The position numbers and the translations under genes are program-made. This document shows positions 34,394-42,688 of a DNA stretch of 64,000 nucleotides, piece after piece. The notes under the pieces were generated by a model that was not told the DNA's origin, ran no database searches, and saw nothing but the letters and a program-made list of their open reading frames with translations. Numbering within the stretch: the stretch's first letter is position 1; every line of letters begins with the position of its first letter. The DNA lies in assembly GCA_035493895.1 (NCBI GenBank), contig DATJHM010000147.1, positions 1 to 64,000 of the forward strand, given 5' to 3'. The DNA comes from DATJHM01 sp035493895. GTDB taxonomy: Bacteria; Chloroflexota; Ktedonobacteria; Ktedonobacterales; Ktedonobacteraceae.

Positions 34394-36562
34394 ATGCTGA
34401 TGAGTAATAGCGAGACGGTCCATGATGGTCATGATAAAGGCCATTCTCAATATACAAATCGTTTGATTCACGAGACGAGCCCGTATTTGTTGCAGCACGC
34501 ACATAACCCTGTGGATTGGTATCCCTGGGGCGAGGAGGCGCTGACGAAGGCAAAGCAGGAAGATAAGCCGATTCTGTTGAGTATTGGCTATTCCGCCTGC
34601 CACTGGTGCCATGTGATGGCGCACGAATCGTTCGAAAATGAGCAGATTGCGGCGCTGATGAATCAGGAGTACGTCTCTATTAAGGTAGATCGTGAGGAAC
34701 GCCCCGATATAGACGGCATCTATATGCAGGCGGTTCAGGCTATTACTCATCAGGGCGGCTGGCCTATGACTATGTTTCTTCTGCCTGATGGCCGTCCCTT
34801 TTACGGCGGCACCTATTTCCCCCCAAGGGACAGGCAGTATGGCGCGCAGATGATGCCCGGCTTCCCCCGCGTTTTGCTCACGATGGCGAATGCGTACCGT
34901 GAACAACATGCGGAGATTGAGGAGCAGGCGGAGAGCCTGGCAAATTTCTTGCGCCAGGGAAGCAGCGCTCCTCTAAAAGCTCGTGCCGCACGTCAGGGAA
35001 CAGCCGCTCCTGCGGTGGAGACGCTTGTGCAGGCCAGCCAGAGTATTATCTCGGAGTTCGACGAGCGGCATGGCGGATTTGGCCTCGCTCCCAAATTCCC
35101 CAATACGATGTCTCTGGAGTTCTTATTGCGCATGCATCTGCATCAACAACGCGGCGAGATCTCTTCTGAGACCCATGATGCTACTAATACCGCACTGGAA
35201 GTCGTCGAGAGCTCGCTGCGTCATATGGCCGAGGGGGGTATCTACGATCAGCTCGGAGGGGGCTTTCATCGCTATTCGGTGGATGCTCACTGGCTGACTC
35301 CTCACTTTGAGAAGATGCTGTACGATAATGCTCTGCTCAGTCGGCTGTATCTTCATACATATGTGGTCACCGGGGAAGCGTTTTATCGCCGTATCGCTGA
35401 AGAGACGCTGGATTATGTGGTCCGTGAGATGCTCTCGCCCGAGGGCGGTTTCTATTCAACTCAGGATGCGGATAGCGAAGGCAAAGAGGGCAAATTCTTC
35501 GTCTGGACGCCGCGCGAGGTCGAGCAGATTTTGCCGCCTGAGATCTCTCGCACGTTTATGCGCTATTATGATGTCAGTTCCGTGGGCAACTTTGAGGGCA
35601 AGAATATTCTGCATGTCAGCCAACCGGAGCAGGAACTTGCCGATGTGGAGGATATCAGTCTGGACGTATTGCGCGCGCGCCTCAAGCAGGGCCGCGAGCT
35701 ACTTTTCCAGGCCCGCGAGCAGCGTATCAAGCCGGGACGCGATGAGAAGATTCTCACTTCCTGGAATGGCCTGATGTTGCGCAGCTTTGCCGAGGCCGCC
35801 CGCTATCTCGATCGTCCTGATTATCTCCAGGTTGCGCAGCGCAATGCGACGTTTTTGCTGGCTACTATGCGTCAGAATGGTCGCCTTTTGCGTACCTATA
35901 AAGATGGTAGGGCGCATCTGAATGGCTATCTGGAAGATTACGCTTTTCTGGCTGACGGCCTGCTGGCATTGTATGAGGTGAGCTTTGATCCTCGCTGGTT
36001 CCGCGAGGCGCGTGAGCTGATGGATCAGGCGATTGCGCTCTTTGCCGATGAGCAGCACGGCGGCTTTTTTGATACGGGTAAGGATCATGAGACGCTGGTC
36101 AGTCGCCCGAAAGATATTATGGATAATGCTATTCCCGCTGGCAACAGTATTGCCGCCGAGGTTCTGTTGCGCCTGACTGCTCTGAGTGGAGAACAAAGCT
36201 ATCGCCAGCGCGCTGAAGAGTATTTGCAGGGCTTGTCGACTGTGGTCCTGCAACATCCCCAGTTCTTTGCGCAGGTGATCAATGGCCTGGATTTCGTCTT
36301 ATCGGCGAGCAAAGAAATTGCCTTGATTGGTGACCCGGCTGAATCCGCAACTCAGGAACTTCTCAAGGTCGTCAATGCGCGTTATCTGCCTAATAGCGTC
36401 CTGGCCTGTGCTGCCCCTGAGAATACTGTGGCGATGGAGACGGTGGCGTTGCTGGCCGATCGCCCCCTGAAAGACAATCGTGCCAGTGCATATGTCTGCC
36501 AGAATTTTGCCTGTCAAACTCCCGTAAATACAGGCGCAGAGCTGGCGGCGCTCCTGGGATAA
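34394..36562 (+). CDS. DUF255/thioredoxin-domain protein (YyaL/SSP411 family)
   Basis: 722 residues, the family's full length (about 680-750). The N-terminal thioredoxin-like domain opens NRLIHETSPYLLQHAHNPVDWYPWGEEAL and has Cys69-His-Trp-Cys72 in the SACHWCHVM motif, then DREERPDID and GGWPMTMFLLPDG-PFYGGTYFPP. The remainder is an alpha/alpha toroid typical of N-acylglucosamine epimerase/glycosidase folds (GGFYSTQDADSEGKEGKFFVWT). The cellular role is not settled for the family. ATGs at 34394 and 34400 both follow GGAGAGG. Confidence 0.93.
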   Translation: MLMSNSETVHDGHDKGHSQYTNRLIHETSPYLLQHAHNPVDWYPWGEEALTKAKQEDKPILLSIGYSACHWCHVMAHESFENEQIAALMNQEYVSIKVDREERPDIDGIYMQAVQAITHQGGWPMTMFLLPDGRPFYGGTYFPPRDRQYGAQMMPGFPRVLLTMANAYREQHAEIEEQAESLANFLRQGSSAPLKARAARQGTAAPAVETLVQASQSIISEFDERHGGFGLAPKFPNTMSLEFLLRMHLHQQRGEISSETHDATNTALEVVESSLRHMAEGGIYDQLGGGFHRYSVDAHWLTPHFEKMLYDNALLSRLYLHTYVVTGEAFYRRIAEETLDYVVREMLSPEGGFYSTQDADSEGKEGKFFVWTPREVEQILPPEISRTFMRYYDVSSVGNFEGKNILHVSQPEQELADVEDISLDVLRARLKQGRELLFQAREQRIKPGRDEKILTSWNGLMLRSFAEAARYLDRPDYLQVAQRNATFLLATMRQNGRLLRTYKDGRAHLNGYLEDYAFLADGLLALYEVSFDPRWFREARELMDQAIALFADEQHGGFFDTGKDHETLVSRPKDIMDNAIPAGNSIAAEVLLRLTALSGEQSYRQRAEEYLQGLSTVVLQHPQFFAQVINGLDFVLSASKEIALIGDPAESATQELLKVVNARYLPNSVLACAAPENTVAMETVALLADRPLKDNRASAYVCQNFACQTPVNTGAELAALLG

Positions 36563-36565
36563 GCG

Positions 36566-37288
36566 CTAATCGTTGACGTAACGCACTTCATTGGCAATCT
36601 GGTGACGGAAGAGGGTGCCACTATAGGCCAGCTTCTCTAGCGCCTGTGTGGCGGCCCGGATTTCGAGTTCGCCCACGCTCTTATCGAACGGAGCGAATTG
36701 TTCCGCGACGTCACTGGGAACGAAGACCGCGAGTGATCCCTGGTGTTCGTTCAGGTAGCGCGTAATGGCGTTTTCGTACCAGCTGACCAGATCACTACTT
36801 TGTGGCCTGTCCCGAGGAGGAACGACAATGACGACGGGACAGGGCGCAAGTTGTAGCACGCGCCGTGAAATACTGCCAATGAAAAAACGGCGCAGCTTTT
36901 GCCGCCATGACTCGCCACGACTCCCCAGCACGATCATACTGACATTCTGATCCTGTGCCACTCTGGCAATTTCTTCGGCCACAATGCCCACACGCACACA
37001 GTTCTCAATATACTCTTTTGCAATACCATGCTGCTCAAGCAACCGGCGCGCTTTCAGTAAAACCTCTTCAGCCTGACTCTTTTGCCAGGAGGGCGCGGTA
37101 ATAGGCAAAAGCTGACCGATGTAAATTCCAGGGTGCACGGTACTTGCCTGCGTGGCAGGAACTACTGTGAGCAGCAGAAGCGAATAACGAGGCGAGGCCT
37201 GAAGCGAAAGTTCGCAGGCCGTAAGAAGCGCACGTTGTGTAGCAGGAGAGAGCTCCGCATCAACACCCAGCAAAATCTTTCTATACAT
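36566..37288 (-). CDS. Universal stress protein with C-terminal extension
   Basis: 240 residues. Residues 1-150 are a UspA domain: MYRKILLGVDAEL, then the ATP-binding-type GSRGESWRQKLRRFFIGSISRRVLQLAPCPVVIV (the usual G-2x-G-9x-G-S/T, here slightly altered). About 85 further residues (SDLVSWYENAITRYLNEHQGSLAVFVPSDVAEQF) have no recognised domain. It converges on the DUF255 gene with only 3 bp between stops. Confidence 0.85.
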   Translation of the reverse strand: MYRKILLGVDAELSPATQRALLTACELSLQASPRYSLLLLTVVPATQASTVHPGIYIGQLLPITAPSWQKSQAEEVLLKARRLLEQHGIAKEYIENCVRVGIVAEEIARVAQDQNVSMIVLGSRGESWRQKLRRFFIGSISRRVLQLAPCPVVIVVPPRDRPQSSDLVSWYENAITRYLNEHQGSLAVFVPSDVAEQFAPFDKSVGELEIRAATQALEKLAYSGTLFRHQIANEVRYVND

Positions 37289-37670
37289 TGCCTAATAGCC
37301 TCACAGGGGCCAGTATACCAGATTTGGATCAGTGATACCCCTGCCTGATGGCAGCAAAGAATTTCCCAGAATGGGAGAGCGCTTTTTGTGAGGGATGCTC
37401 AATCCCCTAAGCGAACGAGAAAGGTGAACTAGCTAACGTTCTGCTGGTTAGGTAACACATTGCGTTCTAGCTCTGCTAAAGGTAATCTTACTTCTATAGA
37501 GAGTATACCTGTTTTGGTCTGAAGTGGCAAGAAATAGCACATTTGCCGTATCGCGCTTTGCGACTCAATCTATTGATACATATGGCTATTTTTACCAGGC
37601 GTATCCTCACCTGGCAAATTTGTGTTTCTTGTACTAGAGAAGGGTATTTAGTGGAGGTATACGAATCAGC

Positions 37671-37687
37671 TTTGTAAAAGTTACAAA
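37671..37687. promoter_or_regulatory. 17-bp palindrome upstream of the sigma factor gene
   Basis: TTTGTAA-AAG-TTACAAA, a perfect 7-bp inverted repeat about 110 bp before the sigma factor ATG, in the otherwise empty 507-bp gap 37289-37795. Size and symmetry suit a dimeric regulator. Confidence 0.5.
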
Positions 37688-37795
37688 ATGTATTGGAGCG
37701 AAACGAGACTATTACGTTTAGTAGGCTAGAGGGAAATTGTGGAACAGATCGTACCATACTCCGGCCCTGCTGAAGGGAAAAGTAGGTAAAAAGCG

Positions 37796-38482
37796 ATGGA
37801 TATTAAAATGGACAAGCCTCCTAAAGAGATGAGTTTGCGTGAGTTGAGCGAGTTGAGTTCTCTTGAACTTATTCGTTACCGCCGGAAAGAACCAAGCGAT
37901 GATAAATATTGCCTGGAAATTTTCCGCAGAGCCGTGAGCGAAAGAAATCATGAGGCCTGGGCTGTCTTGTTGCGCCAGTTTAACGAAAATGTACGTTTAT
38001 GGGTTAATCGCCATCCACATAAAGAATCAGCTTTACGCTATGCTGATGAGCAAAGCTATATCGATGATACCTTTGCCCGCTTCTGGCGCGCTGTCAGTGA
38101 TCAGCAGCTGATCTTTTCTACTCTGGCTGCCGCACTGAACTATCTCCATCTCTGCCTGAATTGTGCTATTATGGATACATTGCGCGCCTATTCGAAGTCG
38201 CGCGAAGAGCCAATCCCGGACTATGGGCATCCTGATGAGCCCGCTTTCGAGGATACCTACCTGCAAAATGAACTCTGGGATGTGGTTCAGGGACTGTTAT
38301 CCGGGGCGAAAGAGCGCCGCGTCGCCTATTTACATTTTCATTGTAATCTCAAACCTCGTGAGATTATCCGCTATTGCCCTCAGGAGTTTAGTAGCGAGGA
38401 TGAGATCTATCGCTTGAAACGCAATATCATGGAGCGGATATTGAGAAATGCCGATAAGATACGCTGGAAGCTTGGGAATTAG
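37796..38482 (+). CDS. Small sigma-70-family RNA polymerase sigma factor
   Basis: 228 residues. Region 2 is seen at about 60-125 (EAWAVLLRQFNENVRLWVNRHP ... SYIDDTFARFWRAVSD, then LNYLHLCLNCAIMDTLRAYSKS). After an acidic linker comes a region-4-like helix-turn-helix block (VVQGLLSGAKERRVAYLHFHCNLKPREIIRYCPQEFSSEDEIYRLKRNIMERIL). This is the layout of ECF-type factors, although sequence divergence is high. ATGs at 37796 and 37808. It is followed by a zinc-finger protein gene and two protease genes on the same strand, which suggests that it is the output of that locus. Confidence 0.8.
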   Translation: MDIKMDKPPKEMSLRELSELSSLELIRYRRKEPSDDKYCLEIFRRAVSERNHEAWAVLLRQFNENVRLWVNRHPHKESALRYADEQSYIDDTFARFWRAVSDQQLIFSTLAAALNYLHLCLNCAIMDTLRAYSKSREEPIPDYGHPDEPAFEDTYLQNELWDVVQGLLSGAKERRVAYLHFHCNLKPREIIRYCPQEFSSEDEIYRLKRNIMERILRNADKIRWKLGN

Positions 38483-38639
38483 TATATGAAAAATTCCTTG
38501 AGCTTTTACAGCAATTGAAGAAATCAGACAATTGAAAGCAATCAGAAGTAGCGATATATGCTCAATCCATCCCTCGTATGTAAGAAATCAACACCCTAAA
38601 AGTAGCCCGCATGCCGTTTATACAGCGATAATAGTTTCA

Positions 38640-38663
38640 AGCTGTATAATTAATACTACAGCT
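38640..38663. promoter_or_regulatory. -10 box inside an inverted repeat, upstream of the zinc-finger gene
   Basis: AGCTGTA (38640-38646) and TACAGCT (38657-38663) form a 7-bp inverted repeat with a 10-bp centre; TATAAT occupies 38645-38650. Another TACAGC half-site is at 38621-38626. A protein on this site would block the promoter of the zinc-finger/CHAT/subtilase genes. The zinc-finger ATG is 46 bp further on. Confidence 0.55.
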
Positions 38664-38708
38664 GCGAGGTAACAATGGTGCAAAAAAAGAGACATGAGGG
38701 AAAGTATT

Positions 38709-39488
38709 ATGAATGAATGTTCACACCCAATGGCCCCCAATGAAGAGGAGCTCTGGAGGCATGTGCTCGATGACGATCCTTTGCCGTCGGAGAAAATAGT
38801 TCATGTGAGACAATGTTCCCTCTGTCAAACGCAAATTACTACATATACAACTGCTAACAATTTTCTGCTCAAAAAACTCTACCGGAGCGAGTGCCCGGAC
38901 CCAACCAGATTAAATCTGTATTGTGCTGGCTATCTGCCCATCGATGATGTTTTTTTGATTGATGCCCATGTACGCATATGTCCTCTCTGTGCCCACGAGC
39001 TCTCGGAAATACGGCAACTGCTGGCAAATTTCGATCCCTTTCCCGAGGCTCCTGTGATGCCTCGGGAAAGGGTTGCGCGCATCTTTGCGCTATTCGTTCC
39101 CTGGCAACCTCAACTGATCTTACGCGGAGACGACTCCCCTCCCCCTTCTTCTCACTCCTGGCCCCGCCAGTATCGCGCGAATGACCTCAATATCTCTCTT
39201 CACCTGTCTCGCGCCAGCAATGGCGAGGTGCTCTTAATCGGTCTCCTGAGCTCCGCTGACCCCGGCGAGTTCCTTGAAGAACTCGAGGGCATTCTCGCAG
39301 AACTCTATATTATTCATGAGGATGAAAAGGGCGCTGCCTATGAGGTGAAGCAATTGTTGATGCATACTCAAGTCGATGATCTGGGCAATCTCGTTTTTAA
39401 AAATGTACCCCCCGGTACTTTTACGATGCATTTATATGTACCGATGGCAGAAGTGGTGATTGAGGGTCTGTCAATAGAAAATAATTGA
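38709..39488 (+). CDS. Zinc-finger anti-sigma-factor-like protein with C-terminal beta domain
   Basis: 259 residues. Two H-x3-C-x2-C motifs (HVRQCSLCQ near 33, HVRICPLCAHEL near 92) are of the zf-HC2/ZAS type found in anti-sigma factors. The middle is Pro-rich. The last 95 residues (INLHLSRA to VDDLGNLVFKNVPPGTFTMHLYVP) look like a carboxypeptidase-regulatory/SpaA-like beta-sandwich. No membrane helix is evident, so it is a soluble switch rather than a transmembrane anti-sigma. The ATG at 38709 follows GGGAAAG. It lies between the sigma gene (226 bp upstream) and TPR-CHAT (67-79 bp downstream). Confidence 0.7.
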   Translation: MNECSHPMAPNEEELWRHVLDDDPLPSEKIVHVRQCSLCQTQITTYTTANNFLLKKLYRSECPDPTRLNLYCAGYLPIDDVFLIDAHVRICPLCAHELSEIRQLLANFDPFPEAPVMPRERVARIFALFVPWQPQLILRGDDSPPPSSHSWPRQYRANDLNISLHLSRASNGEVLLIGLLSSADPGEFLEELEGILAELYIIHEDEKGAAYEVKQLLMHTQVDDLGNLVFKNVPPGTFTMHLYVPMAEVVIEGLSIENN

Positions 39489-39511
39489 TGTATACTTTCA
39501 ATAGGTCGTAT

Positions 39512-39530
39512 CCACACAAAAACGGTGTGG
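39512..39530 (+). promoter_or_regulatory. Small hairpin abutting the ribosome site region of TPR-CHAT
   Basis: CCACAC (39512-39517) pairs with GTGTGG (39525-39530), and the 3' arm runs into a GGAGGAG sequence (39529-39535). It may modulate translation or be fortuitous. Confidence 0.3.
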
Positions 39531-39555
39531 GAGGAGAACATTTGCTTATCAGGGA

Positions 39556-42500
39556 ATGATACATACTATGGACCAGAAGCTCTTGCTACAGCAGTTGCGC
39601 GACCTTTCTCTTGAGGAAGGTCGCGTCTCTATTTATCGCCACCTTGCTGAGCTGGACGATTATGCCAGTTTTGGACGCTTGCTCAAGGAGGAATCTCAGG
39701 TCGCTGAACGTGTGGACCCTTTCTTGTCGCTCAAGCTGGCGGAGTTGCTGATATTTTTTGGCGAACAGACGAAGCATAGAACGTCCCATGCTCTTGGCCT
39801 GATCGCTCGCGGCAATGTTTTACGCACGCTCGGCTCTCATCAGGCCGCTTTAGAGGCTCTGGATGAAGCGGGCCAGGAGTTTCTGGATCTGGCTGACGAA
39901 AGAGGCTGGGCACGCAGTCGCATTAGCTGGATTATTTCTGCCTCCTGGCTGGGTCGTGTCGATGAGGCTCTGCAACAGGCTGAACAGGCCCGTCAGACGC
40001 TCTTGCGCTTAGGGGAATCTTTCTGGGCCTGCGTGGTCGAGTACAATACTGCTGTGATCTATACTCAGCTGGGCAGGTATCGCGAGGCTCTCCATCTGTA
40101 CGAGGATATGCTCACTCTTCTGCCCACGCTGCCAGATCAGGACGCAACGCTGATCAAACGCTATATGAGTATGACGAAGGTGAATTACGCTCGCAATCTC
40201 GCTTTTATTGGCGAGTTCCAGCTCGCTGTTCGCTATCAGTTGGAGAGCCTCCAGAGTTTTACTGAACTGCAAGAGACGCACTCTATGGCGGAAGTTGAGG
40301 TCAATCTGGCAGACCTGGAATATGTACAGGGCTATTATGGCTCGGCCCTGAGCCACTATTATCAGGGCCGCGATTTGCTTCAGCACAACGCTATCGACGA
40401 TCCTCGTTTGCTGGCACATATTCATACGCATATGGCTACCTGTCTGGTAAAACTGGGGCGCGTGCGTGAGGCGTGCTTGCTTGCCGAGGAGGCCGTGGCA
40501 ACCTATCGCCGCCTGGGCGCTTCTCTTGATACTGGTGAGGCGCTGAGCGAGTATGCGTATGCGCTGATTGCTTCGCGGCGCTTGCAGGAAGCTATTCAGG
40601 TGCTGGATGAGGCTGAGACTCTTTTCACGCGTGGCGGTTTCGGTCATCACGCCTCGGCTGCCAGACTCCAGCAAGCCGAGCTCCTGGTGGAGATGGGGGC
40701 CGCGGATCAGGCGTTCTCGCTGGTGAACGAGATCTATGAGTTCTTTGTTCGCAATGTTCAGCACGATCGCCTCGTTCGCGCCTATCTTGTGCAGGCCGCT
40801 GCGAGCATTCTCCAGGCACAACAGACAACCGACGCGCAAGAACGCATCCGCCTGTTTCTCCAGGCCAGCCAGATCTGTGAGCAGGCCGGGAAACAGGCCA
40901 GCAGCCATAATTTGCAGGAGCAGTTTTATCAGAGCCAGCATCTTCTCGGCAAAATTGCTCTGTTGCGCGGCGATATGCAACGCTCGACGAGATACTATAC
41001 GCGCGCAATTCGCCAGATAGAACGTATGCTGATAGATCTGGCGCACGATCTTTCTCCCTCGTTTTTGCATCGCACCTGGCAGGTATACGAGGATATGATT
41101 GCGTTGAGTTTGCGTGGCACGGATGCGGCACAGGCGTTTCGCTATCTGGAGCGAGGGCGCTCTGTTGTGCTGCGTCAGTATTTGGCTATGGCATCTACGA
41201 CGCAAGAACAATCTGCATTACAGGCACAAAAGGCTGAAGCTGTTGAAAAATCTGTGACGTTGCTGCGCTTACAACGTGAGCTGGAAGAGTGGCGTCGGGC
41301 GTATCGCAATTATAGTATGCAGCTTGCACGTATCGCCGCAAGCGCGGAGACGATTCTCGACCGCGAGATGATTCAGGCTGAGCTGTTACGCTGCGAGGAG
41401 CATTTGAGCGAGCTGTCCGAGCGCGTTCATATCCTCAGACAACCAGACCACGCTGCTGTGGACGGCACTCCGCAGGCAGATCATGAGCGCTTCAAACAAC
41501 GCGTGCAAAAGGTGGTCCGCATTGAGGAAATACAGCAGCATGTTGCCGCGGATCAGCTGGTCCTCACCTATTTTCTGGAAAAAGAGAAGCTGACGATTTT
41601 TGTATTGTCCGCGCAGGGGCTCAATTTTTATGCGATTCCCGGCGGAACGGAGCAGCTGGAACATCTGTTGCCCTTTTTGCACGCGCATTTGCAACCTGGA
41701 GGCTGGGGTGATGCGCTACACCCGCCTTTGCAGCCAATTCGTCGTCTGCTTCATAAGCTCTATCGCCTGCTGATTGCTCCCGTTGTTGAACAATGTGCTC
41801 CCGAGGTGAAGCTCCTGACGATTGTGCCGTACGGTCCCTTGCATACGGTCCCTTTCCATGCGCTCTATACCGGCTCACACTATCTTATAGAGCGCTTTCA
41901 GCTGAATTATCTTCCTGCAACCAGTACATTGACGCGCTTCTCTGCACCGCTGACGCTCGCTGTATCTCCGTCCTCTGAGTACAAAGCCCCGCAAGTCTTT
42001 GGCTACGCCGGTCAGCAGGAGATTCTGCGCGCGTTGGAGGAAGCGCGCACGATTGCAACTCTGCTCCAGGGCGCGTGCTATCTGCAAGAGGAGGCGACGA
42101 TTGCCCGGCTGATGCAGGTGGCAAAGGGTGCGCCTGTGATCCATCTGGCAACACACGGGAAGAGCCGACTCGATGCCCCCAATTTCTCTTCTGTCATTCT
42201 CGCTGATGGCCCGCTGACTGCTCTGGATGCCTTTCATCTGGATCTGCAATCCTGCCAGCTGGTAACGCTCAGCGGTTGTGAAACGGGCCTGGCTTTAAGC
42301 GGTGGCGGCGATGAGCAGCTCGGCCTGGGCCGGGCATTTCTGGCTGCCGGGGTGTCGTCGCTGGTGATGAGCTCCTGGCCCGTCGAGGATACTGCCACCA
42401 ATGAGCTGATGCAATCGTTCTACCTGCAACTATTTGCCGGTGAGAGCAAGGTTCAGGCGCTCCGCAGCGCGCAATGTGCTCTCCTGGCGAGGGAGGGCAC

Positions 42501-42585
42501 CCCCTATAACCATCCCTATTACTGGTCTGCGTTCCGTCTGGTTGGCGATGCCGGACCCCTTGAATTGCCTGAAAACCGAAAATAG
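39556..42585 (+). CDS. TPR-CHAT caspase-like protease
   Basis: 1009 residues. About 40-500 are tandem TPR-type helical hairpins (ALGLIARGNVLRTLGSHQAALEALDEAGQEF, AVIYTQLGRYREALHLYEDML and others). A coiled-coil stretch lies around 540-640. Residues 700-1005 are a CHAT domain (caspase HetF-associated) with catalytic His867 in HLATHGKSR and Cys908 in TLSGCETG, followed by LGLGRAFLAAGVSSLVMSSWPVED. CHAT proteases are activated through their TPRs by a bound partner. In type III-E CRISPR, TPR-CHAT cleaves Csx30 and so frees a sigma factor. Here the sigma and zinc-finger genes stand just upstream. Start 39556 or 39568; AGGGA fits the latter better. Confidence 0.92.
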   Translation: MIHTMDQKLLLQQLRDLSLEEGRVSIYRHLAELDDYASFGRLLKEESQVAERVDPFLSLKLAELLIFFGEQTKHRTSHALGLIARGNVLRTLGSHQAALEALDEAGQEFLDLADERGWARSRISWIISASWLGRVDEALQQAEQARQTLLRLGESFWACVVEYNTAVIYTQLGRYREALHLYEDMLTLLPTLPDQDATLIKRYMSMTKVNYARNLAFIGEFQLAVRYQLESLQSFTELQETHSMAEVEVNLADLEYVQGYYGSALSHYYQGRDLLQHNAIDDPRLLAHIHTHMATCLVKLGRVREACLLAEEAVATYRRLGASLDTGEALSEYAYALIASRRLQEAIQVLDEAETLFTRGGFGHHASAARLQQAELLVEMGAADQAFSLVNEIYEFFVRNVQHDRLVRAYLVQAAASILQAQQTTDAQERIRLFLQASQICEQAGKQASSHNLQEQFYQSQHLLGKIALLRGDMQRSTRYYTRAIRQIERMLIDLAHDLSPSFLHRTWQVYEDMIALSLRGTDAAQAFRYLERGRSVVLRQYLAMASTTQEQSALQAQKAEAVEKSVTLLRLQRELEEWRRAYRNYSMQLARIAASAETILDREMIQAELLRCEEHLSELSERVHILRQPDHAAVDGTPQADHERFKQRVQKVVRIEEIQQHVAADQLVLTYFLEKEKLTIFVLSAQGLNFYAIPGGTEQLEHLLPFLHAHLQPGGWGDALHPPLQPIRRLLHKLYRLLIAPVVEQCAPEVKLLTIVPYGPLHTVPFHALYTGSHYLIERFQLNYLPATSTLTRFSAPLTLAVSPSSEYKAPQVFGYAGQQEILRALEEARTIATLLQGACYLQEEATIARLMQVAKGAPVIHLATHGKSRLDAPNFSSVILADGPLTALDAFHLDLQSCQLVTLSGCETGLALSGGGDEQLGLGRAFLAAGVSSLVMSSWPVEDTATNELMQSFYLQLFAGESKVQALRSAQCALLAREGTPYNHPYYWSAFRLVGDAGPLELPENRK

Positions 42586-42688
42586 CTAAAAGATGTTTCA
42601 TCCACTAAAAAATGATATAGGGCTCGTTTTATAGATGGAATGGAAACCTGAGATACTTTTGTAGAGAAGCGATATAGGGAGGGAAAGT

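Noticed and set aside
40009..41211. 400-codon open frame antisense to TPR-CHAT
   Set aside because: Lies wholly within the TPR coding region, which has clear repeat structure on the plus strand.
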